Origin: Xanthostigma xanthostigma | Taxonomy: Eukaryota; Arthropoda; Insecta; Raphidioptera; Raphidiidae | Assembly: GCA_963575645.1 (NCBI GenBank) | Contig: OY754467.1 | Location: 35,337,108 to 35,401,107 of the forward strand | Direction of reading: 5' to 3' | Length of the DNA stretch: 64,000 nt | In this document: in pieces, positions 36,726 to 48,580 of the stretch | Position numbering within the stretch: position 1 is the stretch's first letter | Layout: the number at the start of each line of letters is the position of its first letter | The notes under the pieces: generated by a model | What the model was told of the DNA's origin: nothing | Databases searched by the model: none | Seen by the model: only the letters and a program-made list of their open reading frames with translations | Translations under genes and position numbers: made by a program

Positions 36726-37869
36726 TTTAGTCAACGTGGTTTATGTGACGTTAATTTAGTAAGGTAATTACATAATTTTAAAACAATTTTTCATCTTCAC
36801 ATAAAAAGTTTTTTACAAGCTCATCGTAATATAACCCAAGACACTATATTACTCGTTATCAACTTAAAATATAAAATTTCAATTTAATAAAAAAAAAATA
36901 ATTTCCAGCAATTACTGTCTTTTTTTATTTATTTTTTTTTTGTTTAACATATTACTATTTTATTTTACTATTTTAAAATACATTTCCCCTTTATTTTTAT
37001 TATACTTGAATAAGGGTTGAAGCAGACCCCACCCCATTCAGACACGTGTGCGGCTGTGTTAATTCACTACATACATTGATTCAAGTGAGCGTATCATAAT
37101 ATGTAATATTTACACGTAAGTAAACACATAAATAACATTTGCAGTGCCCCTGGAGAAGCTTACATAATGCATGTATGCAAAATATTATAATACAATACGC
37201 AGTGCATTGGATACACTGGTTATTGTTCAGTGTTTGCCTTAAACACATAAATTCACAAAACCAATTTTGGAAATTTCAAAACTTGTTTGACTGAGGATAA
37301 AGAAAATTTAATGTGTGCCAAACGGCGCGACTGTTAGTTTGTAGAATATTCCAATGGATTATTTTCATGATTTATTACTGAATTTTGCAAAAACCTCTGT
37401 ACTTGTTTAAAGGGAACGTTAATTTAATTATAGAGAAATCAGTAGCGGATTTATACTAACAGATGCTTTAATAGGACTAAAAATGCCTATTTATCTATTA
37501 AATAAAAAAGAAAACGTTTGATAGTTTTTAGAGTCTTTGTTTTAGTATCTCAAAATAATTTTTGATGCTAAACATCTTATACGACGGTATGGGCCATAGA
37601 ATCAGGAATTTAGACTATTCGAGAAAATTGCAACGGAAGTGTATAAAAGGAATACAACTCTGCGCAGTCGCCAGACACACGCGCAGTCGATTGACCTGTC
37701 ATCTACGGACTTTGTGCACACCAGCCAGACAAACATGTATTAATTAAATAAATAATGAATTTAAAAAAATCGTAGAGTCTGAAAAAAGTGAGCTCTTTCC
37801 AAAAGTAAAACAAATTTATTTGACTTTGCTGAGGTGACAAAATTGTTTTTTCTTTCTTTTATCATAAAT
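36726..37869. other. Gene-free spacer with a TATA-like site
   Basis: GTGTATAAAAGGAATAC lies near 37640, followed by a GC-richer stretch (37665-37735). It could be a promoter of an old LTR or gene, but no transcript or ORF can be assigned. Confidence 0.35.
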
Positions 37870-38096
37870 GATAGTCAGAGTGCCTGTCGGCAAAAATTTA
37901 CTGACACATACTCTCCCCAAAATTTGTATAAGTATGTCAAATGGACATCTTTCGGAAAATTTAGAGGGAAAACGCCCCAAAATCAAGAAATGTCATAGAG
38001 GAAATTGGTGTCACACTAGGCCTAATGAAGCCATATACAAAGTTTGGGGAGAGTATGTGTCAGTAAAATTTTTGCTGACGGGTACTCTGACTATGA
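37870..38096. mobile_element. Short MITE with about 57-bp TIRs
   Basis: The left end AGTCAGAGTGCCTGTCGGCA continues into CTGACACATACTCTCCCC. The right end is the inverted version, AGTCAGAGTACCCGTCAGCA on the other strand. The 83-residue ORF spanning it is an accident. Confidence 0.7.
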
Positions 38097-38617
38097 CCTC
38101 CGAAATATCTAGGGACTAAAGAAATTGCAAATGCCTACGACTAGCCCGTTAGAAATTACAAGTCTTTGACTGAGCAAATAGACAAATTACGCCTCAACAC
38201 AAAGAAGCCTAAAAACTCAATTTCAATGGGCATTTGTTATTTATAAATGAAAGAATACTCGTAAATTAGGGGTTATGACTTAATAGTTCGTTATGCTCGT
38301 CATCCTAGCAGAATTTTTGTGCTCTCCTTTACCCTGGATCTAGCTCTCCAATAGTCTGGATCTGTTCACGAACTCCAGAAGACCGATGACTAGATTATCC
38401 TATGGAATTACTCTGTTTTCATAAATGTATCTAAAGATGGTTGCTCTCCTGTAGGCTAGGGTCTCGCATTTGAACAGTAAATGATTGACTGTTTTGCCAT
38501 TTCGCAAAATCTACATTAGTGTCGATTCCTGACATATCCCCATCCTGTGTAGATTCTTTCTCAGGGGTGCATGACCGGTTAAGAGCACAATCACTTTCCT
38601 GAGTTTTGCTCTACTGA

Positions 38618-39021
38618 CATCATTGGATTTACACCAGGGGCAGTAGGGGCTAATGCCCAGGGCGGCAAATTTTCAGGGGCGGCAAAATTTGGAACGTGGG
38701 AAAAAATGATTTCGCGTTACAGAAAATTCTTCGAAAAGTGTGATCATATTAAAAACATTCATAACTAATTTTTTTTTGTCAGACACGTTTGCCTCTGAAA
38801 ATATCTCGCAATTGATGAGCAATCGTTTTATTTGTCAATATTTATGATTTTTAATACGAAAAAGAAAGTTTTCTGTCAAATTATCCTATTAATAAAAAAA
38901 TATTTTTGACATAAATGAATCATTTTATTTATTTGAAAATTGTATACCGAGCATTTACCCTATTTTATGTAAGCATTTTTCACGGTGCCTCAGGACGGCA
39001 CTTAGAGTAAATCCAGCCCTG
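38618..39021. mobile_element. Non-autonomous hAT element (probable)
   Basis: The left end CATCATTGGATTTACACC and the inverted right end CAGGGCTGGATTTACTC are flanked by TCTACTGA/TCTACCTG, an imperfect 8-bp duplication. The interior has GGGCGGCAAATTTTCAGGGG. Confidence 0.6.
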
Positions 39022-39029
39022 TCTACCTG

Positions 39030-40624
39030 AGTTTGATCAAGTTCTCTGTGAACCTATTTGAAGGGCCCACAATCATCTTTTTCCCATGTGAATTTCCTTG
39101 ATTCAAGCTTCAATCAGAGATTGCTGATTGCGGATCCAAATTTATTATTTAAATAACCGTAATTGAATCAACTTTTCTTCCAACTCAAATAATGTTTTAC
39201 TTACAATAGTTGTATTCGAATAACGTATTTGGAACCACAGCAAAGATGTGTATATTACTTATATGAATGTTTGATGAACGCACGGTATATACAAGTCAAC
39301 GACCTACATTAAGTACTGTTTGGTTAAAGGGCTCAGGTGTCAAACGTGATTGTTTAATCTTAAAGACATGCCCTATCGTCAAATGCATTGTTGTGTGTGC
39401 CGTTGATGGCAATGGTATGCAGTAAATAGGGCAAGCGCCTACATGCAATGCGTGCAACGGTTATACAGTCAAAGGAATCATTATGAAAGATAAAAAGATA
39501 ACAAAAAAAATATTACTTAAGGAAACTGTAATGCCTAATTACCAGAAGTTTCGTTTATAATATTTAAAACGCTGCAGGTGTATGTATTCGTTTTTTTCTT
39601 TACTTTTACGGATTTTTAATACTGAATTTTCCATATGCCTCATATACTATTGGCGTCGGAAATATTTATGTCATGAACCCGTTTCATTGATGCGTTATCG
39701 GTACCGAGGGTTGCCTAAATATTCCTGTTTTTGAATCATTTCTCATTTAATTTTGCTGGACCAAGGTTTAGTTTGACTTAAAAAAACTTTCTTCATATTT
39801 AAAAAGCATTATTTCTAAATTGGCGTCTAAAAACCCAGCGTCCTTTTGTATGCATTTTTTTAGTTTTTCTACGTAAATGCTTTCACTACAAGATTAAGAT
39901 ACGGACAAAGCTAATTCTGATACAAATGTAAGTAATTTATTTTCCAATCAAATCAAATAATGCATTTGCAAGCAATATATTTGACATATTGACGGAATGC
40001 AAATAAATGCATTGTCAGTTCGAATAGGCTTGCGTGCAACCGTTCAGGTAGCATTCTGATGCAATCAACATCACATGAACTATAAATATTTACAAGTCAA
40101 GCCTTCTGCAATTTGTAAGAAAACGTTTGATTGGAATTTAAAATTGTCTAATATGAAAAAAAATTCAATCGAAGAATCTCAACACTTGCGCTTTGTATTT
40201 GGTTTTATAGCCCTTTATACAGAGAAAGTGAAATATTAAATAGAAACAAATCAAACTTGATAGCATTCTCAATATGTCCAAAATCATTTTCATTGAAATT
40301 ACGCAAAAAAAACAACTCGAAACAGCCGATACTAGCGACTCGGTCCAGCTTCGTTTTTTTCGTCAACTTGTTGCAGAATTGGTCTCCACGAAAAGTGTTT
40401 TTATGTTAACGTGATAATATATATTGTTAGACAATCAGCGGAAGTTTGTCAGCAAAAATTGTTGAGTGGATGCGAGATGACATAGATTTTATTGTTAACT
40501 TTTAGAAATGTATTAAATACTGCACTTGAAGAGGGCCATTGCTTGAACCGAAACGTTGGGATGTGAAAAACAAATAGTTAGTGAGACCAATTATTGTTTC
40601 TTTCATTATTACTGGTAATATAAT
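39030..40624. other. Gene-free spacer
   Basis: Around 40525-40560, CTTGAAGAGGGCC ... CCGAAACGTTGGGA resembles the 3' motif of Penelope-type elements. Otherwise nothing is recognised. Confidence 0.4.
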
Positions 40625-40757
40625 ATAGTCTATGTCCATCCTGAAGGTCCATTCTAAATATTGGTGAAAACATTTTTGAAATCGGATGAGTAGTCTCGGA
40701 AATTATCTCCTACATCCAAACTTACAAACTTTACCTTTTTATAATATTAGTATAAAT
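40625..40757 (-). mobile_element. Helitron-like 5' fragment (family H2), minus sense
   Basis: On the minus strand it starts TTTATACTAATATTATAAAA and shares CGAAACTACTCATCC-type sequence with 58164-58380. Confidence 0.5.
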
Positions 40758-41753
40758 TAGTTACCTACTTAACAACCTGACGAGACCAACTCTACACTAT
40801 ATTTTGTTTTCGTTGACTTGAAAAGTATATTTGTCTACCTTTCGCTGAAATTGGCGTTAAAGAGTTATGCCAGAACAGAAAGACAGACAAACTCTCACTG
40901 CAGTTTTGTTATAAGTATATAGAAATATTAGTTCATGATTGAAGGTGTTTTGACGAGAAATTGACATTATTTTAAAACGAGAGATAGCGAGTTTGCACGG
41001 TCACTCGAGGCATGATACAATTACGAACGAGATACGTACTACAGTTTTTGCACGTGCCTCCTACAAAATAGCTGATTTTCACCTAATTTTACAAAATTTT
41101 TAACCGTTCAATTTTCAGCAAATCACTTCTAATTTGTTGGCTGCGTTGAATTCTCATGCGGTTAGACAATGATTTGTTATGGAATACCACAATACGTTTA
41201 TTTTACTTTAAGCAACTTTGGAGAGAGAGAGAGAGATTATAAATTATAGACGTTCAACATCTGAGGTCTTCAGAGCAACTTTGGAACACTATAGCGTTAA
41301 ATGTGTCAGACCGCTATATACAGGTATGAAAAGCAGCTAGTATTTGCGTTTTTCCGATCACCTGTAGATTTGAGGTTTGCTATACGAATAACTAAAGCAA
41401 CAGTGATTTTGCTAGTTGATTATCACGGATTGGTGTTCATAAATACAACGCATGTAAACATAAACCAGTCCGCAGATTGCGGTGATTTGATACCATTAAT
41501 ATTAAATACTATAAATTATTATTTATTGAATGCATTTATTACAGCTAATTATTTCCGTTTTTTGCCGCCGTTCTAACACAGCACGTATTCTCGTATATTA
41601 TGGACAAACACTATTATTTTATGCATTTCCCTACCAATAATAATAATTTATTTTCAAAACGTTTTACGAAAGTAAAAGGACTTGTGACTTATGGTATCAT
41701 TTTTTAAAAGAATTTGGATACTCGTATGTCAAATCGTCCGATCGGACATTTTT
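40758..41753. other. Gene-free spacer
   Basis: A (GA)n run lies at 41222-41236. The 91-residue plus-strand ORF at 41301-41576 has no recognised motif. Confidence 0.4.
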
Positions 41754-43010
41754 GTTAGGTTTCAGGAAGGATTGTCAAAAAAATTGTTTTGACAATGACT
41801 TTAGATTGTGATCATCTAATTACAGTTTCATACATCAGGAGTATTCAAACTCCCTATCATCTAGAACATTAGATTGTACTCACACAAAAACAAATGATTG
41901 ATCTATTAGAAAAAACTTTTTAACAAAAAAATTAAACCGCCGAAATACTGAAAAGCAAAAAATAATAAATCTTTTTATTTTACTAAGTTCTATCTAAGTA
42001 GTTGAACGTATGTGACAGTCTAGTATATCTAAGTCAACAATCCTTCGCCGGAAATCTCTGAGCGTTCACGAAGTTAATGTCAGCGACAGAGCAACTCGAA
42101 CGGGCACACTCTGAGGGCACACGTCTTTGCGAGTGGTCGTGTGGAGAGCGCATGTTTGGAATGTTAATATTTATCGCTGGAGATTTCAAGTATCATTGTT
42201 AATTTGATTTGGTTATTTCTTTTAGTGATCTTTGTTCATTGATTGTTGACGCCGACTCAAAATTACTTAGATATACTAGACTGTCACATACGTTCAACTA
42301 CTTAGATAGAACTTAGTAAAATAAAAAGATTTATTATTTTTTGCTTTTCAGTTTTTCGGCGGTTTAATTTTTTTGTTAAAAAGTTTTTATTTTATAATTT
42401 TTGTGACTATATAATTTATAATTGTAATACACAACTCAGCATGGAAATCTGTGAGAGAACAATAAATCACCTCTATTTCCCACCCTTAGGGTAGGAATTT
42501 TTTTTCCAAATTTATATGAGACCACCCTCGAGGTATACCCTATCCAATAAAAAAATAATTATCAAAATCGGACTACTCTGTAAAAAGTTATGCGTGGTCA
42601 TACATAAAAAAAAAAAACAAAAAAAAAAATAAAATATACGCGTCGACTTGAGAACCTCCTCCGTTTTTGTTTTTCGTCGGTTAAAAAAGACCGCTTTTCA
42701 AGGTAAATTTTGATCAAAATGCGTAGAAAAACGTTGTTTAAAGTGGAAACTGTACAAAAAAAACAATACCATGTAAACACAGTTAAAGAAAAATATCGTT
42801 TCAATCGACGAATTATTTGTCGAGCAGGATCGACTTAAAACTCTACGATACAAAATACAAAATAATGCATTTTATTATTTAAATTTTTCTGTATAAAGTT
42901 GTTACAATGCATAAATATAACGGTGCTATTCATATGGAGAAAAAAGTATGTTCACAATCTAAGGTCATTGTCAAATCAGATTTTCTGACAACCCTTTCTG
43001 CAACCCAGCA
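41754..43010. mobile_element. Element family M2, copy 2, with nested foldback
   Basis: The left end has TTTCAGGAAGGATTGTC and TTTTGACAATGACTTTAGAT. The right end has the inverted version, ending CCCTTTCTGCAACCCAGCA. The interior contains a palindrome at 41910-42389. It matches the 9868-10975 copy at both ends. Confidence 0.75.
41910..42389. repeat. Foldback nested in element M2
   Basis: Arms of about 125 bp (AAAAACTTTTTAACAAAAAA ... CTAGTATATCTAAGT and its inverse from 42265) enclose a 230-bp, GC-richer core. Confidence 0.8.
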
Positions 43011-43014
43011 TTTA

Positions 43015-43536
43015 TCTATACTAATATATAAAGCTGAATAGTTTGTTTGTTTGTTTGGTTGAACGCACTAATCTCAGGAACTACTGGTTCGAATTGAAAA
43101 ACATGTTTTTTGTTGGATAGCCCATTTATCGAGGAAGGCTATATGCTATATAAGGTTCGTTCCAAGCAGCCGTGAACGGTAATATAACCGTACACAGTCT
43201 TGTCAATGCGCAAGACTAATTTGCGCACTAGCTCAAAAATCGATACTGCGCAAGACAGTCTTGCGCAGTAACAAGACTGTGTACGGTTTTATTACCGTTC
43301 GCGGCTGCTTGGAACAAACTTATTATATCACGCTACGACCAATAGGAGCGAAGCTTCAATGAAAAATGTTGCAAATGTATGCAACTCAAAATTTCTCCGT
43401 CCGACAAAAATTTATGGACGGTAACTCCGATCATCATGAAATTTAGGCACAACATTCATCTCGGTAAACTAAGATGTCATGTCCCTCCCCCTCATTCGTT
43501 CTTTGGCACCCGGGTGAAACCGGGCGGGACCGCTAG
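43015..43536 (+). mobile_element. Lep1-like non-autonomous Helitron, interrupted by a MITE
   Basis: Starts A|TCTATACTAATATATAAAGC and ends GGGCGGGACCGCTAG|T. The internal order (GTTTGTTTGTTTGGTTGAAC, GATAGCCCATTTATCGAGGA, CGACCAATAGGAGCGAAGC) is what I remember of the Lep1 Helitron family of Lepidoptera and other insects. No Rep/helicase is encoded. A 174-bp MITE interrupts it. Confidence 0.75.
43150..43323. mobile_element. MITE nested in the Helitron
   Basis: TIRs of about 44 bp: GTTCCAAGCAGCCGTGAACG and its inverted counterpart with GTTCCAAGCAGCCGCGAACG, extending to CCGTACACAGTCTTG. The boundary is TA-rich. The TSD is not firmly resolved. Confidence 0.75.
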
Positions 43537-43537
43537 T

Positions 43538-45055
43538 GTTATGTAAATTAGACCGTGACATTTATAAGTAAATCTAGTATCGAGATATTTTAGATTTTAC
43601 GCAAATTAAACATATTTAAACTAGTGTTAAAATATTTCAAAAGATTTATTATCGGTAAAAATGATATTCTTTTTTATCTTTATTACTCTTGAAAAAAGTC
43701 GATGTACGTTCATGTTTGCTAGTCTTGTGCTACCGGGATGGTTTACAACTATGTGCAATGAATTACATTACCTTTAATGTTAATAAGTTAAATATTACAA
43801 GATATGGTTGTCGATAACATAATGACCACATAAATACACGCATGAAAATATTGAAAGCTCATTAGCCCATTAGGGCACTAATTACAGATGTATTTTATGA
43901 TGTGCTGTGATAGAATAATTATTGGTTTATTCTAATCTACATCGATTATATTTCTACATTGTTATTATTAAGATTGTTCCTGCCAGAAAGGCATTCTAAT
44001 TATAAAAGATAATTTGAAGATAAATACAATGTAATAAGGTTTCTAAAGGGCGCGATACACATTAAATAAATTTGTTCCACTAAGCCTAATAGTTCAAGAG
44101 TTGGCGACCCAAATTTTCTAGACTAATGTTTTGAAATTACCTACTCAGAAAATCAGCGGCGGAGACATCTGGCGTCGGGGCGTTTTAAAAGCTGTAAAAA
44201 GACGAGTTTTGTGAAATTTTTGTTGTACCGACTTTAATGAAACTTAATAATTTTTGAGTCAATAACTTTTTTATATTAATTACAGTGAAATTGATTTTTT
44301 TTAAATAACGTGTCCTCACAATGAATTTTTCATAAGTTAACCATTATTATTGGATGACGAATGATAATTTTTTCAGGAGTTTTCTGGCGTTTTATGCGTG
44401 TATAGCGATCGTAAAATGACGCATTTAACACTAGTTCGTAAATACAAACGTACGCTATCTAACCAATTCAACAATAATTTTCATAAGCCACCTGAACCTT
44501 TACAATTAGATGTAGGAATATGTAAAAAAACAACAGGCGCGAATAGTAATTTTCATAAACACAACAGAATTAGAAAACGGAACTGTCAAAAATGTTTAAT
44601 ATGTATTGAAAATGAAGTGAAAATCAGCTATTTTATAGAGGGCACGTGCAAAAAACTCAGTATATATCTCGTAGGTAGTGCTAAAATAGTGGAAAGAATT
44701 TAGGGATCAAAAAAATTCCTAATTTTTAGGTGATTTTCAGCAGGTTGTAATTTGGTGAAAAATAGTCGTACAGCAAATTAAAAAAAAAAAGAAATTGTAG
44801 CTCTAAAGTCTAGTTTTTGGATCTGAACTTCGAATTCTTTTACCGTTAGCAGTTTTTCAGTAGTCTTAAGAAAACCATCGATTTTTTTTTTGTTTTTTAG
44901 GGCTACGGACATAGAATTTTTTGACGTGATAACGTCTTATAAATTGATGAATCACCAATCTTATAAATTGATAAAACACCGACTGCATGCACGAAAAAGT
45001 GTAACGTAACGTTCCTAACGTTCCTAACGCGTAACGTTCCGCCTGACCCTGTGCG
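43538..45055. other. Gene-free spacer
   Basis: Includes a Lys/Arg-rich 96-codon frame (ATG at 44416 to 44703) with no recognised domain. Confidence 0.4.
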
Positions 45056-45760
45056 TGCTTTTTGCTAATTTCTCGCTCAATTTAAATCAGATCGGTTTGA
45101 AACCAGTCTTAAACGAAAGAGGAGAACATTTTACATAGATTTCGTATAACAGAATTTGCCTAAACAGTTTTTTTATACAAATTTATATAGAAAAATAGCT
45201 GTATAAATGCAATGTTGTCTAATGCATGACGCGACGCGGTCGGTCGTCTGTTTGCCGTACATGGAAATTAGAAAATAACGTATGTCTTGTCTTAACATGA
45301 AAACGGCTGCATTTCTAATGTTTAATTCAATTTTTTGACATTAATATTTTGTGAAATGCAACGCCTTCTAAGTTAACTATTGGAATAACTAATTATTATT
45401 AGAACATAATACTTTGACAGTTGCAAACGTCACTTTTGACATTTCTTATCATTCCGACACCAAGGATAAGCGGATTGAAACCAAATTTTGGGAGGATGTT
45501 TGATATGCAAATATGAAGTGGCCTATTGTTTTTGGGGAACATCGGCGCATGCGTAAAAGAATATATCTCTTATAATGATGTTTTATATAATAATAATATA
45601 GTTTTTAAAACGGTTTTTACTCTATCTATTTTTACTAGAAATTTTTGTAAATTTTTTGGGGAAAATCGGCGCATGCGCAAAAGAGATACATGCCATAGTT
45701 GTTTTTTATATAATAATAGTGTACTTTTTATAGTGTTTTATTATTCTACTTAATAAAATT
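45056..45760 (-). repeat. Interspersed family X, partial inverse copy
   Basis: Inverse of 27700-28385. It includes two palindromic cores, GGCGCATGCGT at 45544 and GGCGCATGCGC at 45669, spaced as in the array at 27300-27895. Confidence 0.65.
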
Positions 45761-46613
45761 TACCTAAATTTGAAGCGAAAGATGCAATATCATAGATTCG
45801 AATTATTATAATTATTATATAAATTTAGGTTATGTATTACGGAATACGTTATCACGTAAAACTATCGTCCGTAAACCGACTTTACAGACAACCAATTTTT
45901 TTACTTAACCACGATATGGACCGGATAACTTTAACTTGTTCATTCAGCTTAAATTTCCTTTTTTAAAGACCTCGATATGACCACTTCTCGCCGAGATATC
46001 GGTCTTTGAATGGAAAAGGATAATTTTATCGATATCTTAGCAACCATTGATCGCACAGAAAGTTTGGTTAATAATAGGCTACGTCCAAGCTTGCTTTCCA
46101 CAATGTTTGGAGTAATTATATCAGAAACGATAGCGTGAAAAGAATGATTATAAATACATGGAGCTAAGAAGGTTTAGAATGAAAGTTAATTTCGACATGG
46201 CCGTGTTAATAAATAGCTGTGCGCAATGCACATATGAATCGATGCTGTGATCAATAAATAGGTACAGACACACCAGGGTGCGTTTAACCGCCAAGGTGTG
46301 CCCATTTATAAAGTACGGCTGTTGGTGTCCCTGACTCCTTACATACTAATTGCATTCCAATCTCGAAATCACGGAATTCCGATTAATCTTAAACATTCTG
46401 GATTGGGACTGGATATATTTTGTCAATAAATAATGGCTACATTTAATTCAATTACATGGTTTTCTAAACATTGCCTTTTTCTTTTCTAAGTTTAGTTAAA
46501 AAAAATTAAGTTCAAAAACAAAACCCGACTGCTGAAAAGTTACGCTCTAAAAAGTATGAAACAAGAAAACAGCCGTAGCCGTATATATTATGGTCATACG
46601 GCTTCCTCTAGAT

Positions 46614-46911
46614 AAGAGGTGTTAGACTGACTTTTCTAGAGGGCCATTAATAAGATTTACGATGTCTTAGCGGACCAGACTCTAAATTAAAAACTAAAAC
46701 TCCTACTAAATTAAAATCTTTATTTAGTTTAAATCTATTTTCATATAAAGTTAATAAAAAGGGTAAATTATGTTGAGCTTGAGGTGTCTTGTTTTTGATA
46801 AGCTCATTGATGTCAGGTGTCTAAAATCCTCACTGGATAGATTCCAGCGGGCCGTATTGAAATAGCTTGAGGGCCTGATGCGGCTCGAGGGCCGTATCTT
46901 TGACATCACTG
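46614..46911. mobile_element. Non-autonomous hAT element
   Basis: Ends AAGAGGTGTTAGACTGAC and, inverted, CAGTGATGTCAAAGATAC, with perfect 8-bp TSD CTCTAGAT at 46606-46613 and 46912-46919. The first base of the left end has mutated from C to A. Confidence 0.85.
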
Positions 46912-46919
46912 CTCTAGAT

Positions 46920-47566
46920 GCATAGCGTGATGCACTTTGTCGTCGCTTACTACTGTTAAAATGTATTGTTTTGTTAGGGTAGGTGGCATACTTGTTTCAC
47001 ACTTTTTAGAGCATGATTTTTCTGTACTCGGATTTTAGTTTTTGAACTTACTTTTTTCAAGTTTCAAATTAATAAAAAAAAAAATAGTTGTTTTGTTTTA
47101 TGTGACAGCAAAGATGAACACACCTTGCAACAAATAATCTATGTTATGCCCACACATAAATAATATTACATGTTTGTATCCCATAGTTGATTTATTAAGG
47201 TAATGCATTTTATGAATCGTGACCAAAAAATCAGATCGTAATTGTATAATTCAATAAAATAATATTTTTTTAAACGATACACTATGCCTCGTTCGTTTTC
47301 TAATATTTATCAACAGGCAATAATAAAGAAAGCAATATAAATTTGGTTTTACGAAATCCATTTAATGAAAGTAAAAAAAATAGTCTTTGGACCTTAGAGA
47401 TATTAAATATTTTTGGCCTTAGACATATTAATTTTCGATTTTAAATTAATAGAATATAGTTTTTTTTTTCAATCGACAAATCTGGTTTAGATTTTTAATG
47501 TTTTAACAGAAGAAACTCATATGATGTCATTTTATTTTATCTTTTGAGTTTGAGGTTTTAGAAATA
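46920..47566. other. Gene-free spacer
   Basis: AT-rich flank of the Tigger/LTR nest, with nothing recognised. Confidence 0.45.
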
Positions 47567-47581
47567 CAGTGTAAGCTGTAT

Positions 47582-47585
47582 AGGT
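47582..47585. repeat. Target-site duplication AGGT, left copy
   Basis: Matches 53737-53740. The boundary could shift by one base because a T precedes both LTRs, but the TG start with a 4-bp duplication fits Ty3/gypsy insertion best. Confidence 0.75.
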
Positions 47586-48510
47586 TGTGACATTATTGCC
47601 ACAAGTTTAATATTATAATAATCTTAGTTTACTATTTTCATTTATTTTTACTAAACTTTACAAGCGCCAAAGTTCACCTTTTTGGCAAACAGAGTACGCC
47701 AGCAGCTACTGACCACGGTTTTGCACCTAGTCGGTATAATGCGAATTGTTATAGGCGTCTGTGATTCAATTGCGTTCTCCACAAAATATATGTGACGAGA
47801 AAACCTGACTGAATCTAGGTGGCGTGTTGTGAACAAGGAGTGCTGTGTTTTTTTTTTGTTCAAAAAAAAAAAGGTTGTTGTTAGGGACGCGGAAAAAATA
47901 ACAATGATTAGGATTATGATATTTTCGGAAGAAAAGTCAAGATCCGTTTTGTCCGTTCTGTAAAATTTAAGCCGTTTTCCTTGTTCTGATTTTCTGTGTT
48001 AATTAGTTAATAATAAATTGTAAATAATAGGTCTGTATTTAGTAACTTTGTTCTGTCGGTAAAAAGGTCTGTATTTTGTTATTTTGGTCCGTCTGTAAAA
48101 ATGGTCTGTATTTTGTTTCTGTTGTCCTGTCTGTAAAAATAAGCTGTCTTGTCCGTGCAATCTATCCTAAGTAATATATAATTGTAAATAATCTGGCCGA
48201 TATTTTGTTAATCTGTCTTAGTCTGAAACCATAACTGTTTCCATGTTTGTAATCTCTAAAAATATATTCGGTTAAATTGAAACAATTCATTTTTTCTTAT
48301 TTATTTAATTTTACATTTAAAACGAATCATATAAAAGAGTCTCAGGCCGACACACACATAATTAACATCAACAAAGAAAGGGCCCAGCACAACAAAAACA
48401 TCGAGTCGCGCCTGGGTCTTAAGTGTGATCCGTTTCTCCTTGCTTCCATTTCTTTCCTACAGGTTGAACAAGTGGGATCCGTCTAGGCCGCCCGAACGTA
48501 CAACATAAAA
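47586..48510 (+). repeat. 5' long terminal repeat
   Basis: Starts TGTGACATTATTGCC and ends GTACAACATAAAA. The same 925 bp recur at 52812-53736. The 3' terminus AAAA is not the usual CA. An AATAAA polyadenylation-type signal is at 48012-48017, and three 36-37 bp repeats follow at 48030-48139. The LTR would carry promoter and polyadenylation functions. I cannot place the start site. Confidence 0.9.
48030..48139 (+). repeat. Tandem 36-bp repeats within the LTR
   Basis: Units start GGTCTGTATTT at 48030, 48066 and 48103, each ending CTGT(C)GGTAAAA or CTGTAAAA. The same array is in the 3' LTR at 53256-53365. Confidence 0.8.
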
Positions 48511-48511
48511 T

Positions 48512-48523
48512 TGGTAGCAGAGC
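48512..48523 (+). promoter_or_regulatory. Primer binding site, initiator tRNA-Met type
   Basis: TGGTAGCAGAGC lies one base after the 5' LTR. The first 11 bases are complementary to the 3' end of animal initiator tRNA-Met (CTCTGCTACCA), which would prime minus-strand DNA synthesis. Confidence 0.85.
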
Positions 48524-48580
48524 GTAGTTTGGGAAACCTGAGTCTTGCTTCAACCTGTCCGGTACGTGCCCGCAATCCTG

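Noticed and set aside
37635..37745. TATA box with downstream GC-rich patch, possible solo LTR promoter
   Set aside because: No LTR ends, TSD or second copy found in the window.
40520..40560. Hammerhead-like motif CTTGAAGAGGGCC ... CCGAAACGTT
   Set aside because: The CUGANGA core is broken and stem II does not pair, so at most a decayed Penelope-type end.
44398..44703. Plus-strand Lys/Arg/Cys-rich ORF (ATG at 44416)
   Set aside because: A TTTTTTCAG acceptor-like site precedes it, but composition follows the AT-rich background and no motif or splice partner is convincing.
47651..47863. 70-residue minus-strand ORF repeated at 52877-53089
   Set aside because: Lies inside the LTRs, has no homology signal and is duplicated only because the LTRs are.
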